Of a DNA stretch of 39,513 nt, positions 32,042 to 39,513 are shown one piece after another (position 1 is the stretch's first letter; each line of letters opens with the position of its first letter). The position numbers and the translations under genes were made by a program. The stretch comes from Phenylobacterium sp. (GTDB lineage: Bacteria; Pseudomonadota; Alphaproteobacteria; Caulobacterales; Caulobacteraceae): contig NZ_JANXWD010000096.1 of assembly GCF_025351295.1 (NCBI RefSeq), positions 1 to 39,513 of the forward strand, written 5' to 3'. The notes beneath the pieces are model-generated. The model did no database searches, was not told the origin of the DNA, and saw only the letters and a program-made list of their open reading frames with translations.

Positions 32042-33580
32042 TCAGCGGGCCTTCACCGTCTCCGGCTCGGCGACCGAGGCGGCTTCGGCCATGGCTTCGG
32101 CGCCCTCCATCATCGGCTGGCCGAAGCCGGTGTCGGCCTCGTCGGTTGCGGGCATGGTGGTGGGCAGCATCCGCGATTTCCGCCAGCCGCCCCAGGCGTA
32201 GTAGCTGGCCGCCAGCACCAGGGTGGTGACGCTGCCGACCGGGAAGGCGTACCAGACCGCGTCCTCGCCCAGGTACGGCTCCATCAGGTTGGCGAACGGG
32301 ATCCGCACCGCCCAGAGCGCGACGATCATCGCCAGCAGGGGCGGCCAGACCGCCCCCGTGGCCCGCACGATGCCGGAGAAGATGAAGGCCATCCCGAAGG
32401 CGATGAAGCCCCACAGCACGATCGAATTGATGTGCACGGCGATGGCCAGCGACGGGCTGGTGGCCGGCAGGAAGGCGCGCAGCACCCAGGGATCGGCCAG
32501 CTCGATCAGCAGCACCGGCAAGCCGGTGAACAGCAGGGCGTAGAGCACGCCGCTGCGGGCGATCCGCTCGACCCGGTCCATCCGGCCCGCGCCGACGTTC
32601 TGGGCGGCCATCGACGAGACCGCGGCCCCCAGCGCCATGGCCGGCATCTGCACATAGGTCCACAGCTGCGCCGCCGCGCCGTAGGCTGCCGAGGTGTGGA
32701 CGCCGTACTTGTTGACCAGGCTCATCATGGTCACCGCCGCCAGGCTGACGACCATCATCTGGAAGCCCATCGGCAGGCCCTTCATCACCAGCGAGCGGAC
32801 GATGGTGAAGTCGGGGATCAGCAGGCGAAGCTCATGGGGCCGCAGCACCAGGATCGACTTCTTGCGGTAGAGGTGGATCACCATGGCCAGCAGGGTGATC
32901 GTCTGGGAGACCAGGGTGGAGGTCGCCGACCCGGCGATGCCCATCTTCGGGAACGGCCCGATCCCCATGATCAGCAGTGGGTTCAGCACCACGTCCATGC
33001 CGACCGCCAGCAGGGAGAAGTAGAACGGCGTCCGGCTGTCGCCGGTGCCGCGCTGGGCCATCATCACGTACGAGAAGAAGTACATGAACGGCATGGCCGA
33101 GAAGATCACCCGCAGATAGGCGATGGCGTCGCGCTTGGCGTCCAGCGGGGTGCCCATGGCGGTGAGGATGCTCGGCGTCAGGGCCGCGCCCAGCGCGCCG
33201 ACGGTCAGCGAGACGACGATGAAGAAGGCGGTCGAGGTGCCGATCACCCGCTTGGCCAGGGCCGGGTCGCGGGCCCCCATCGCCTGGCCGATCATAATGT
33301 TCGACGCCATCGACAGGCCGAACACCGCTCCCAGCATCAGGAACATGATCTGGTTGGCATTGGAGGTGGCGGTCAGCGCCGCCTCGCCCAGCACATGACT
33401 GACCCAGATGGCGTTGGCCGAGCCGTTCAGCGACTGCAGGACGTTGGAGCCCAGCACCGGCAGGGCGAACAGGATCAGGGTCTTGCCGATCGGACCCGTG
33501 GTCAGGTCCGGCATCTTGCGGCCGCCGAACCCGGGGGGGCCGCCAGCCGGTCCGCGTGCGCCTCCCGTCCGAGCTTCCAC
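32042..33580 (-). CDS. MATE-family efflux transporter
   Basis: A 512-aa inner-membrane multidrug and toxin exporter with about 12 predicted helices in two halves. ALPVLGSNVLQSLNGSANAIWVS at the N-terminus and FFSYVMMAQRGTGDSRTPF are family blocks, and the second half repeats the pattern (AALGAAVSSMAAQNVGAGR). It probably couples export to Na or H. GTG 33580 is chosen because GGAGG lies 6 bases upstream; the ATG 66 bases downstream has no ribosome site. The acidic C-terminal tail (residues about 480-512) is unusual. The exported compounds are unknown. Confidence 0.9.
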   Translation of the reverse strand: MEARTGGARGPAGGPPGFGGRKMPDLTTGPIGKTLILFALPVLGSNVLQSLNGSANAIWVSHVLGEAALTATSNANQIMFLMLGAVFGLSMASNIMIGQAMGARDPALAKRVIGTSTAFFIVVSLTVGALGAALTPSILTAMGTPLDAKRDAIAYLRVIFSAMPFMYFFSYVMMAQRGTGDSRTPFYFSLLAVGMDVVLNPLLIMGIGPFPKMGIAGSATSTLVSQTITLLAMVIHLYRKKSILVLRPHELRLLIPDFTIVRSLVMKGLPMGFQMMVVSLAAVTMMSLVNKYGVHTSAAYGAAAQLWTYVQMPAMALGAAVSSMAAQNVGAGRMDRVERIARSGVLYALLFTGLPVLLIELADPWVLRAFLPATSPSLAIAVHINSIVLWGFIAFGMAFIFSGIVRATGAVWPPLLAMIVALWAVRIPFANLMEPYLGEDAVWYAFPVGSVTTLVLAASYYAWGGWRKSRMLPTTMPATDEADTGFGQPMMEGAEAMAEAASVAEPETVKAR

Positions 33581-33729
33581 GCCATCCTCCCGCAGCCGAT
33601 CGACCGGGACGCCCGGCCGATGACTCGCTGTCCCGCATTGCTTCTACGGGCGGCGGCGCATCCGGTTCAAGCGCGGCCGAACATCACGGCCCCGGTTGAG
33701 GCCCGGAAGTTTCGCGCTAAAGGGGGCGG

Positions 33730-34614
33730 ATGACCCTGAAGATCCTGCAGTTTGGAACCACCGGCCAGCTGGCTGTCGAGCTCCTGCGCCAGGCGCCGGA
33801 CCACGACGTGGTGCTGACCGCGCTCAGCCGCGCCGACGTCGACCTGGCCGACCCCGCCGCCGCCGCGCTGAAGGTCGCCGATGCCCGCCCCGACCTGGTG
33901 GTGATCGCCGCGGCCTACACCGCCGTGGACCTGGCCGAGACCGAGCGCGACCTAGCCCGGACCGTCAACACCCTGGCGCCGGGGGCGATCGCGGAGGCCT
34001 GCGCGGCGACGGGGACGGCGCTGCTCAACATCTCGACGGACTACGTGTTCGACGGCGCGGGCGGCGCGCCCTACGCCGAGGATGCGGCGACCCATCCGCT
34101 GAACGTCTATGGCGCCACCAAGCTGGAGGGCGAGCGGGCGGTGACCGCGGCCTGCCCCCGGTCGCTGAACATCCGTACGTCCTGGGTGGTCTCGGCCCAC
34201 GGCAAGAACTTCGTGAAGACCATGCTCAGGGTCGCCGCCGCGGGGAACCCGCTGAAGGTGGTCGACGATCAGGTGGGTCGGCCCACCTCGGCGGCGGACC
34301 TCGCCGGCTTCATCCTCTCCCAGGCGGGCCGGCTCGCGGCGGCCAAGGTGGGCGACCCGGCCTTCGGCACGGTCCACTTCGCCAATGCCGGCGAGGTCAG
34401 CTGGCGCGGCTTCGCCCAGGCGATCTTCGCCGAGGCGCTGGGCGACCAGGCGCCCGACGTCGGGGCGACCACGACGGCCGACTATGTCACCCCGGCGCAG
34501 CGGCCGCTGCGCGCCACCATGGACCTGGGCAAGCTGCGTCAGGTGTTCGGCGTCACGCCCCGGCCCTGGCGCGCGGCGCTCAAAGACATCGTCGCCGAAC
34601 TCAAAGCCCAATAA
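33730..34614 (+). CDS. rfbD: dTDP-4-dehydrorhamnose reductase-like protein
   Basis: A 294-aa short-chain-dehydrogenase-fold protein. The start MTLKILQFGTTGQLAVELLR has the NAD(P)-binding GxxGxL pattern; VVIAAAYTAVDLAETE and NISTDYVFDG are family blocks, and YGATKLEGE carries the catalytic Tyr and Lys. This is the last enzyme of dTDP-L-rhamnose synthesis, reducing dTDP-4-keto-L-rhamnose. The partner genes rfbA, rfbB and rfbC are not in the window, so the gene is isolated here and could be a related sugar-nucleotide reductase. AAAGGGGGC lies just before ATG 33730. A REP-like pair follows its stop. Confidence 0.88.
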   Translation: MTLKILQFGTTGQLAVELLRQAPDHDVVLTALSRADVDLADPAAAALKVADARPDLVVIAAAYTAVDLAETERDLARTVNTLAPGAIAEACAATGTALLNISTDYVFDGAGGAPYAEDAATHPLNVYGATKLEGERAVTAACPRSLNIRTSWVVSAHGKNFVKTMLRVAAAGNPLKVVDDQVGRPTSAADLAGFILSQAGRLAAAKVGDPAFGTVHFANAGEVSWRGFAQAIFAEALGDQAPDVGATTTADYVTPAQRPLRATMDLGKLRQVFGVTPRPWRAALKDIVAELKAQ

Positions 34615-34622
34615 CAACGCGT

Positions 34623-34768
34623 GTCATCCCGGTTTCGGCGCAGCCGAAGACCGGGACCACGAGTATCAACGATGGAGCAAGGTTTGCAGCGGCGCGGCCG
34701 AACGACCATCGGCGCCGTTGACGATCGTGGGTCCCGGTCTTTCGCCTGTGGCGAAAACCGGGATGACA
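34623..34768. repeat. REP-like inverted pair, GTTTCGGC variant
   Basis: 34623-34660 (GTCATCCCGGTTTCGGCGCA, then GCCGAAGACCGGGACCA) and 34725-34768 (inverted, with TTTCGCCTGTGGCGAAA) face each other, about 65 bp apart. Outer bases GTCATCCCGG / CCGGGACC are shared with the other pairs; the inner stem is different and imperfectly matched between the two copies. It lies between rfbD and the convergent ferritin-like gene. Confidence 0.8.
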
Positions 34769-34792
34769 CCGCAAGGGAAGGGCTGTGGGCGC

Positions 34793-35386
34793 CTACTTCG
34801 ACGCCTTGACCAGCTTCTCCAGCGACTTCTCCATGCGCGCGAAGCCGGCGGTCATGCAGGCCATCATCGCCTCGGCGTCCGCGCTGGGGCCGCCCGACGA
34901 GGCCTTCTTCTTCGCCCCGGCCATATCGCGCACGCAGTCGTAGACTTCCCGAAGCCGGCGGCCCGAGTCGATCTCCTCGGCGATGTACCAGGTGAGCAGG
35001 TTCGCGGTCATCGGATCGAACTCGCCCTCGGCGATCTTGCGGCGGATGTCGCCGAAGAAGTCGCCGTCGCCATCGCCCTGCTGCCGGTCGCCGATCTTGT
35101 CCAGATCGCTGATCCGCGGGTCGGCCAGCTTGGCCAGGGTCTCGGCGCCGCGCGGGTCGACCCTCCTGCGCAGGCTGAAGCCCAGCTCGGCGATGCGGCG
35201 GCAGAACACGTCGCCGTGGCTGCGCTCGCGCGCGGCGACCAGGCGCAATGTGCAGGCCAGATCCGCATTGGGCGTCACGTCGGCCCAGGCCTCCAGATAG
35301 ACCCCGGCCGCGCTCTCGGCGTTCGAGATGGTGTTGAGCAGGCCCAGGTACTTGGGCTTCTGCAGGGTGGCGGTGTTGCCTTCCAT
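34793..35386 (-). CDS. Ferritin-like-fold protein, unknown function
   Basis: A 197-aa helical protein. SNAESAAGVYLEAWADV (E24), then RLVAARERSHGDVFCRRIAE with an ExxH pair (E54, H57), and later WYIAEEIDSGRRLREVYD give carboxylate and histidine ligands in the order of a ferritin-like four-helix bundle. It has no signal peptide. The C-terminal 50 residues are Ala/Lys-rich. The exact family is not recognised; an iron-binding or rubrerythrin-like protein, or a remnant, is possible. GGAGAGG lies 5 bases before ATG 35386. It stands alone between the repeat pair and a short gap. Confidence 0.75.
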   Translation of the reverse strand: MEGNTATLQKPKYLGLLNTISNAESAAGVYLEAWADVTPNADLACTLRLVAARERSHGDVFCRRIAELGFSLRRRVDPRGAETLAKLADPRISDLDKIGDRQQGDGDGDFFGDIRRKIAEGEFDPMTANLLTWYIAEEIDSGRRLREVYDCVRDMAGAKKKASSGGPSADAEAMMACMTAGFARMEKSLEKLVKASK

Positions 35387-35524
35387 GGTGCCTCTCCGTG
35401 GCTGCCGGGCGTCTCAGGCGCGCTTGCAGGCAGCAGCATGAACCGGGCGCCGCTGCGTAAGGCTACAGGCGCGAATCGCGACCGGTCCCGGGCTCCCGAC
35501 CCGGCTGCATGGCGGCCGCCGGCG

Positions 35525-35683
35525 TCAGAGAACGTGCGACGTCTGCGCCCGCTGGATGTGCGGCGCAGAGGGTGGCCGGGCGTGCGCATCGGCCCCGCCG
35601 TCGACCTTCGCCATCCAGACGATCACGGCCCCGAGCAAGCCCGCCAACGAGGCCAGCGTCACGATGAGCGCCCAGCTCCGCAT
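35525..35683 (-). CDS. 52-aa single-span membrane protein
   Basis: MRSWALIVTLASLAGLLGAV, a membrane helix of about 22 residues, is followed by a short soluble tail (KVDGGADAHARPPSAPHIQR, then QTSHVL). GAGG lies 7 bases before ATG 35683 and the codon use is GC3-rich like real genes. It is too short for usual gene finders. No family recognised. It lies in the 414-bp interval 35387-35799 that otherwise shows no gene; the rest of that interval (35387-35524 and 35684-35799) holds nothing I can name. Confidence 0.5.
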   Translation of the reverse strand: MRSWALIVTLASLAGLLGAVIVWMAKVDGGADAHARPPSAPHIQRAQTSHVL

Positions 35684-35799
35684 TCCCCGACCTCGCCGCG
35701 ACGTCGAGCGACTTGTCGCGGAAGTTGTGGACCATGGGCAGGGGCGCGGACGGCAATTCTACCCAGATCGGGGACCATTGTTCGGCTCGGCGCCTCGCC

Positions 35800-36294
35800 T
35801 TAGCCGAGATCCACACCGACGTTGCGCAGGCCGCGGACCAGACGGCGGAGGTTGGCGAGGTTGTCGATCAGCAACTGACGGTTCTGCTCGGTGTCCAGGG
35901 CGTCGGACGGGACGATGACGCCGTTCTTGACCCGCACGCAGTAGCCCGCCTTCACCAGCCGCTCCACGTGCCGGCGGGTCGTCTCGTAGGGCAGGCCCAG
36001 GCTCTGGGAGAGCGACAGCACGCTGACCGGACGCCGGACCTCGTCGGGCGGGATCGCGCCGAGGCCCAGATATTCGCCGGCCGTGGCTTCGCTCTGGCCC
36101 AGGTGGCTGACGTTGGCCTGGGAGATCGCCATCGCCACCAGTCCGGTCACCACCTCGCCGTTGGCCATGCCGATCACGATCCGCAGGGTCCGCAGCAGAT
36201 AGTCCGCGGTCAGCCGCGCGGCCACGCGGGCGCGGTCGTCGGGGACCGAAGGCGGGGCCGGGACCGAAGGCGGGGCGTCGGCATGAGGGCGCAT
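35800..36294 (-). CDS. Winged-helix transcriptional regulator
   Basis: A 164-aa regulator. Residues about 89-128 (VSVLSLSQSLGLPYETTRRH then LVKAGYCVRVKNGVIV) form a helix-turn-helix and wing like those of MarR/Crp-type DNA-binding domains. The N-terminal 20 residues are Pro/Ala-rich; about 30-70 is a helical region that might mediate dimers. It starts at ATG 36294, 4 bases after the permease stop, so it is cotranscribed with the amino-acid permease and may regulate it. The ligand is unknown. I cannot identify the exact family. Confidence 0.75.
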   Translation of the reverse strand: MRPHADAPPSVPAPPSVPDDRARVAARLTADYLLRTLRIVIGMANGEVVTGLVAMAISQANVSHLGQSEATAGEYLGLGAIPPDEVRRPVSVLSLSQSLGLPYETTRRHVERLVKAGYCVRVKNGVIVPSDALDTEQNRQLLIDNLANLRRLVRGLRNVGVDLG

Positions 36295-36298
36295 GGAC

Positions 36299-37702
36299 TT
36301 ACACGGCCTCCGCCATCCGGCTCTTCACCCGGCCATAAAGCAGGTAGACGACCACGCCCACGGCGTTCCAGCCCAGGAAGAACAGCATGGTCTTGGTCTG
36401 CAGGCTGGTGAACAGGTAGAGGCAGCCCAGCACGGCGCCGGGCGCGATCAGCCAGACGGCCGGGGTGCGGAACGGCCGCGCCAGGTCGGGCGCGCGGCGG
36501 CGCAGCACCATCACGGCAAAGGCGGTGGCGATGAACGCCGCCAGGGTCCCGGCGTTGGCCAGCGAGGCGATCTCGTCCAGCGGCGCCAGCCCGGCGAACA
36601 CCGCCGCGACCACCCCGGTCAGGATGGTCACCGCCGCCGGCACGCCGCGCCGGTTCACCCCGGCCAGGGCCCGCGGCAGCAATCCGTCGCGCGCCATGGC
36701 GAAGAACACCCGGCTCTGGCCGAACATGAACACCATGATCACCGTCGGCATGGCCACCACCGCCGCCCCGGCGATGATCGCCGCGGCCCCAGGTTTACCC
36801 AGCTGCTTCAGCACGAAGGCCAGCGGCTCGGGGCTCTTGGAAAACAGGCCGAACGGCACGGCCCCCAGGGCGCAGGCCGCGATCACCATGTAGATCAGGG
36901 TGCAGAACGCCATGGAGCCGATGATGCCGATGGTCAGGTCGCGCTTGGGGTTCTTGGCCTCCTCGGCCGCCGTCGAGATGGCGTCGAAGCCGTAGAAGGC
37001 GAAGAAGATGATCGCCGCGGCCCCCATCACCCCGAACTTCTTGCCCGTGGCGCCGCCTGCCAGCTCGTGGGCACCGTAGCCGAAGGGCGCGAAGGGGTGG
37101 AAGTGGGCGGCGTCGAAGCTGGGCAGGGTGAAGGCCACGAAGGCCGCGAGCGCCGCCAGCTTGATGCAGACCAGGATGAAATTGACCGTCGCGCTCTCCC
37201 GCGTGCCGACCAGCAGCATGCCGGTGACGGCGAGCGCAATGACCATGGCGGGGAGGTCGACCACACCCTTGTTGAGGAAGATCTCCGGCACGCCCCAGGC
37301 GGCCTGGCGGATCAGGCCCGATGCATAGCCCGACCAGCCGACCGACACCGCGCTGCACACCAAGGTGTATTCGAGGATCAGGCTCCAGCCGATCACCCAG
37401 GCGATGCCCTCGCCCAGGGTGGAATAGGAATAGGCGTAGGCGCTGCCGGCCTGCGGCGACAGGCTGGCCATCTCGGCGTAGCACAGCGCCGCGCCGGCGC
37501 AGACCGCGCCCGCCACCGCGAAGCTGAGGATCACCGCCGGCCCCGCCAGCCCGGCGGCGACGCCGGTCAGGGTGTAGATGCCGGTGCCGATGATCGCGCC
37601 GACCCCCAACGCCATCAGGTGCGGCCAGCCCAGGGTGCGCTTGAGGCCGCCGTCCGTCCGCATCTCCGCCTCGATCGGCTTGCGGCGGGTCAAGAAGCTC
37701 AT
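36299..37702 (-). CDS. APC-family amino acid permease
   Basis: A 467-aa inner-membrane transporter with about 12 helices. The N-terminus LKRTLGWPHLMALGVGAIIG with GIYTLTGVAAGLAGPAV is the APC substrate-site block (GAIIGTGIY). FAFYGFDAISTAAEEAKNPK is a second family motif. It resembles the cationic amino acid transporter subgroup. A plausible ribosome site GGAGAGA precedes ATG 37702; the frame is open upstream without homology. The winged-helix gene follows 4 bases after the stop. Substrate unknown. Confidence 0.92.
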   Translation of the reverse strand: MSFLTRRKPIEAEMRTDGGLKRTLGWPHLMALGVGAIIGTGIYTLTGVAAGLAGPAVILSFAVAGAVCAGAALCYAEMASLSPQAGSAYAYSYSTLGEGIAWVIGWSLILEYTLVCSAVSVGWSGYASGLIRQAAWGVPEIFLNKGVVDLPAMVIALAVTGMLLVGTRESATVNFILVCIKLAALAAFVAFTLPSFDAAHFHPFAPFGYGAHELAGGATGKKFGVMGAAAIIFFAFYGFDAISTAAEEAKNPKRDLTIGIIGSMAFCTLIYMVIAACALGAVPFGLFSKSPEPLAFVLKQLGKPGAAAIIAGAAVVAMPTVIMVFMFGQSRVFFAMARDGLLPRALAGVNRRGVPAAVTILTGVVAAVFAGLAPLDEIASLANAGTLAAFIATAFAVMVLRRRAPDLARPFRTPAVWLIAPGAVLGCLYLFTSLQTKTMLFFLGWNAVGVVVYLLYGRVKSRMAEAV

Positions 37703-38004
37703 GGACCGGTCTCTCCAGACAAGGCCGCACCTTGGCCCGCGCCGATCCGTGATGCCAAGCCCGGAGCGGGCAACGGCCCGCATGGACGATGACACGCTCA
37801 AGACCCTCTGATTTTGTGCGCTTTCCGCGACGAAACGGCCTCCACGTCGGTGGGGACGCGCCCGAAACCGTGATGGATTGATCGTCACTGGAATTCCCCC
37901 GGTTGCGGGGGGAAGCAAAGAGACCCTGGTCTCCTCGGTCCTCACAGCCTCTAGGCGCCAACGGTGGAGGGCGCCAGCTTGGCCGCCGTGTTCGGGGAAA
38001 TTCC
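37703..38004. other. Divergent intergenic region upstream of permease and DUF885 gene
   Basis: 302 bp without a supported gene. Two hairpins are visible: TTCCCCC-GGTTGCG-GGGGGAA near 37892-37916 and GAGACC-CT-GGTCTC near 37920. These may belong to the leader of the DUF885 gene, whose ribosome site GGGGA is at 37994-37998. No -35/-10 pair can be placed with confidence. Confidence 0.35.
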
Positions 38005-39513
38005 ATGCGCCGCCTGCTGATCGTCTTCGCCCTGCTGTTCGCCGCCCAGCCGGCCCTGGCGGACGACGGGCCGCTGAACGCCCTGGTGGCCGACTACGAG
38101 GCCTATGCCCTGGGCCAGGACCCGATCGCCGCCGGGCGCGAGGGCGACCGCAAGGCGCTGGCCAAGCTGCCCGACGTGTCGGTCGGCGCCGACACCCTGC
38201 GCCGCAGTTTCTTCGACGAGTTCAAGCAACGGCTGGACGCCATCGACCCGGTAGGGCTCACGACCGAGGCGCGGCTGAACCGCGATTTCCTGGCCTGGAC
38301 GCTGGATCGCCGGCTGAAGAGCCTGGGCTTCGACGAGGCCCGGATGCCGTTCAACAGCGACTCGGGCTTCGACCAGGACCTCGGCTACGTCGCCTCGACC
38401 ACCCGCCTCGACAGCGAGGCCGACGCCCAGGCATGGCTCAGCCGCCTGAAGGCCCTGCCGCGCTACTACGCCCAGAACATCGACAACGCCCGGCGCGGCG
38501 TGAAGTCCGGCTTCACCCAGCCGCGCTCGACCAGCCTCTTGGTCCTGGCTCGGGCGAAGGCAGCGGCCGCCGCGCCGGTGGAGAGCGATCCCCTGCTGGC
38601 CCCATTCGAGGGCGCCAGGCTGTCGCCGGCCAGGCTGGCCGAGCTGCGCGCCACGGCGGTCGCGGTGATCCGCGACCAGGATCGCCCGGCCCAGCGCGAC
38701 TTCGCCACCTTCCTGGAGAAGGACTACCTGCAGGCCAGCCGCAAGGCGCTGGCGGCCCGGACCCTGCCGAACGGCGAGGCCTATTACCGCTGGCTGGTCG
38801 CCGACCACACCACCACGACCATGACCCCTGACCAGATCCACGACCTGGGGCAGTCCGAGGTGAAACGGATCCGCGCCCAGATGGAGGTCGTCATGGTGCA
38901 GGCCGGCTGGACGGGCGACCTCACCGGCTTCATCGCCATGCTGCGCAAGGACCCGCGATTCTACGCCACCTCACGCGAGGCGCTGCTGGAGAAGGCCGCG
39001 CTGATCGACAAGCGCATCGACGACCTGCTGCCCCAGTACTTCGCCACCCTGCCGCGGCTGACCTTCGGCGTGCGGCCGGTGCCGGCCGAGATCGAGGACG
39101 GCTACACCTCGGCCCGCTATTTCGAGGGCGCCCCGAAGCAGGGGCTGGCCGGCGGCTTCATGGTCAACACCAGCCACCTGGACCAGCGGCCGCTCTACGA
39201 ACTGCCGGCCCTGGCGGCGCATGAATCCGTGCCCGGCCATCACCTGCAGATCGCGCTGGGCCAGGAGCTGGTGGGCGTGCCGGCCTTCCGCCGCAACGCC
39301 GGGGTCACCGCCTTCACCGAAGGCTGGGGGCTCTATTCCGAACGACTGGCGGGCGAGATGGGGATCTACCGCGACGCCTATGAGCGGTTCGGCATGTTGT
39401 CGATGGAGATGTGGCGCGCCTGCCGGCTGGTGGCCGACACCGGCCTGCACTGGAAGGGCTGGACCCTGGAGCAGGCCAAGGCCTGTTTCACCGACAACAC
39501 CGCGCTGGCGCCG
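38005..39513 (+). CDS. DUF885-family peptidase-like protein, partial (3' end beyond the window)
   Basis: 503 residues are visible and the frame is still open at the edge. It begins MRRLLIVFALLFAAQPALAD, a Sec signal peptide, so the protein is exported. HESVPGH at 406-412 followed by EGWGLYSERLAGEMG (about 439-453) is the zinc-metallopeptidase-like signature of DUF885, in which the HExxxGH and Glu bind metal. GGGGA lies 7 bases before ATG 38005. Proteins of this family are about 550-600 aa, so little is missing. Peptide substrate unknown. Confidence 0.9.
   Translation, partial: MRRLLIVFALLFAAQPALADDGPLNALVADYEAYALGQDPIAAGREGDRKALAKLPDVSVGADTLRRSFFDEFKQRLDAIDPVGLTTEARLNRDFLAWTLDRRLKSLGFDEARMPFNSDSGFDQDLGYVASTTRLDSEADAQAWLSRLKALPRYYAQNIDNARRGVKSGFTQPRSTSLLVLARAKAAAAAPVESDPLLAPFEGARLSPARLAELRATAVAVIRDQDRPAQRDFATFLEKDYLQASRKALAARTLPNGEAYYRWLVADHTTTTMTPDQIHDLGQSEVKRIRAQMEVVMVQAGWTGDLTGFIAMLRKDPRFYATSREALLEKAALIDKRIDDLLPQYFATLPRLTFGVRPVPAEIEDGYTSARYFEGAPKQGLAGGFMVNTSHLDQRPLYELPALAAHESVPGHHLQIALGQELVGVPAFRRNAGVTAFTEGWGLYSERLAGEMGIYRDAYERFGMLSMEMWRACRLVADTGLHWKGWTLEQAKACFTDNTALAP

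Noticed and set aside
29975..33733. A 1252-codon stop-free frame on the plus strand
   Set aside because: It runs antisense to the GNAT and MATE genes and out of frame through the serine hydrolase gene. Its protein has repetitive Arg/Gly/His composition of the kind produced by reading GC-rich genes in the wrong frame.

Overview
The window reads as chromosomal DNA from a high-GC alphaproteobacterium, most likely Caulobacterales (Phenylobacterium/Caulobacter type). Pointers are the very GC-rich third codon positions, an imuA-imuB-dnaE2 mutasome behind a GTTC-N7-GTTC LexA box, a DUF1013/TrcR regulator, an alphaproteobacterial-type serC-serA pair, small DUF465 proteins, a RibB with a degenerate RibA-like half and a PEPxxWA-CTERM protein. 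The taxon is inferred from gene content only. I see no rRNA, tRNA, CRISPR array or prophage.

Layout. 1-2.5 kb: thiD overlapping a nucleotidyltransferase-family gene, then a PhzF-family gene with a terminator. 2.5-6.1 kb: a small secreted protein, a hybrid histidine kinase, a helical 111-aa protein, and a small membrane protein whose ribosome binding site lies inside a perfect 13-bp hairpin. 6.1-9.2 kb: serC and serA (serine biosynthesis) separated by a palindromic repeat pair. 9.2-10.6 kb: an orphan protein with a polymorphic-toxin-like domain and locally low GC. 10.6-12.9 kb: an exported carboxylesterase, then an antitoxin and a toxin pseudogene with a premature stop, bracketed by 42-bp direct repeats of the dnaE2 3' end. 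12.9-18.8 kb: dnaE2, imuB and imuA (SOS mutagenesis), with palindromic repeats between genes and inside imuB and imuA reading frames. 18.9-21.3 kb: two DUF465 proteins, a TIGR02444-like protein, ubiX and trcR. 21.4-25.2 kb: an RTX metalloprotease of the serralysin type, then an FMN-reductase-like gene overlapping ribB. 25.4-30.7 kb: an acyl-CoA synthetase-like gene, a PEP-CTERM protein, an acyl-CoA dehydrogenase, an enoyl-CoA hydratase-like protein and a GNAT acetyltransferase. 30.8-39.5 kb: a serine hydrolase of the beta-lactamase/esterase VIII type, a MATE exporter, an rfbD-like reductase, a ferritin-like protein, a 52-aa membrane protein, a winged-helix regulator with an amino-acid permease, and a partial DUF885 peptidase that runs off the end.

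Working together: ImuA, ImuB and DnaE2 form the SOS translesion machine. SerC and SerA are consecutive enzymes of phosphoserine synthesis. The acyl-CoA synthetase, dehydrogenase and hydratase are plausibly one fatty- or aromatic-acid catabolic neighbourhood. Two kinds of palindromic intergenic repeat are scattered through the window; their entry into mutasome coding sequence, the toxin-antitoxin cassette at the end of dnaE2, the toxin-like orphan after serA and the hairpin-masked start at 5667 are the most notable signals.
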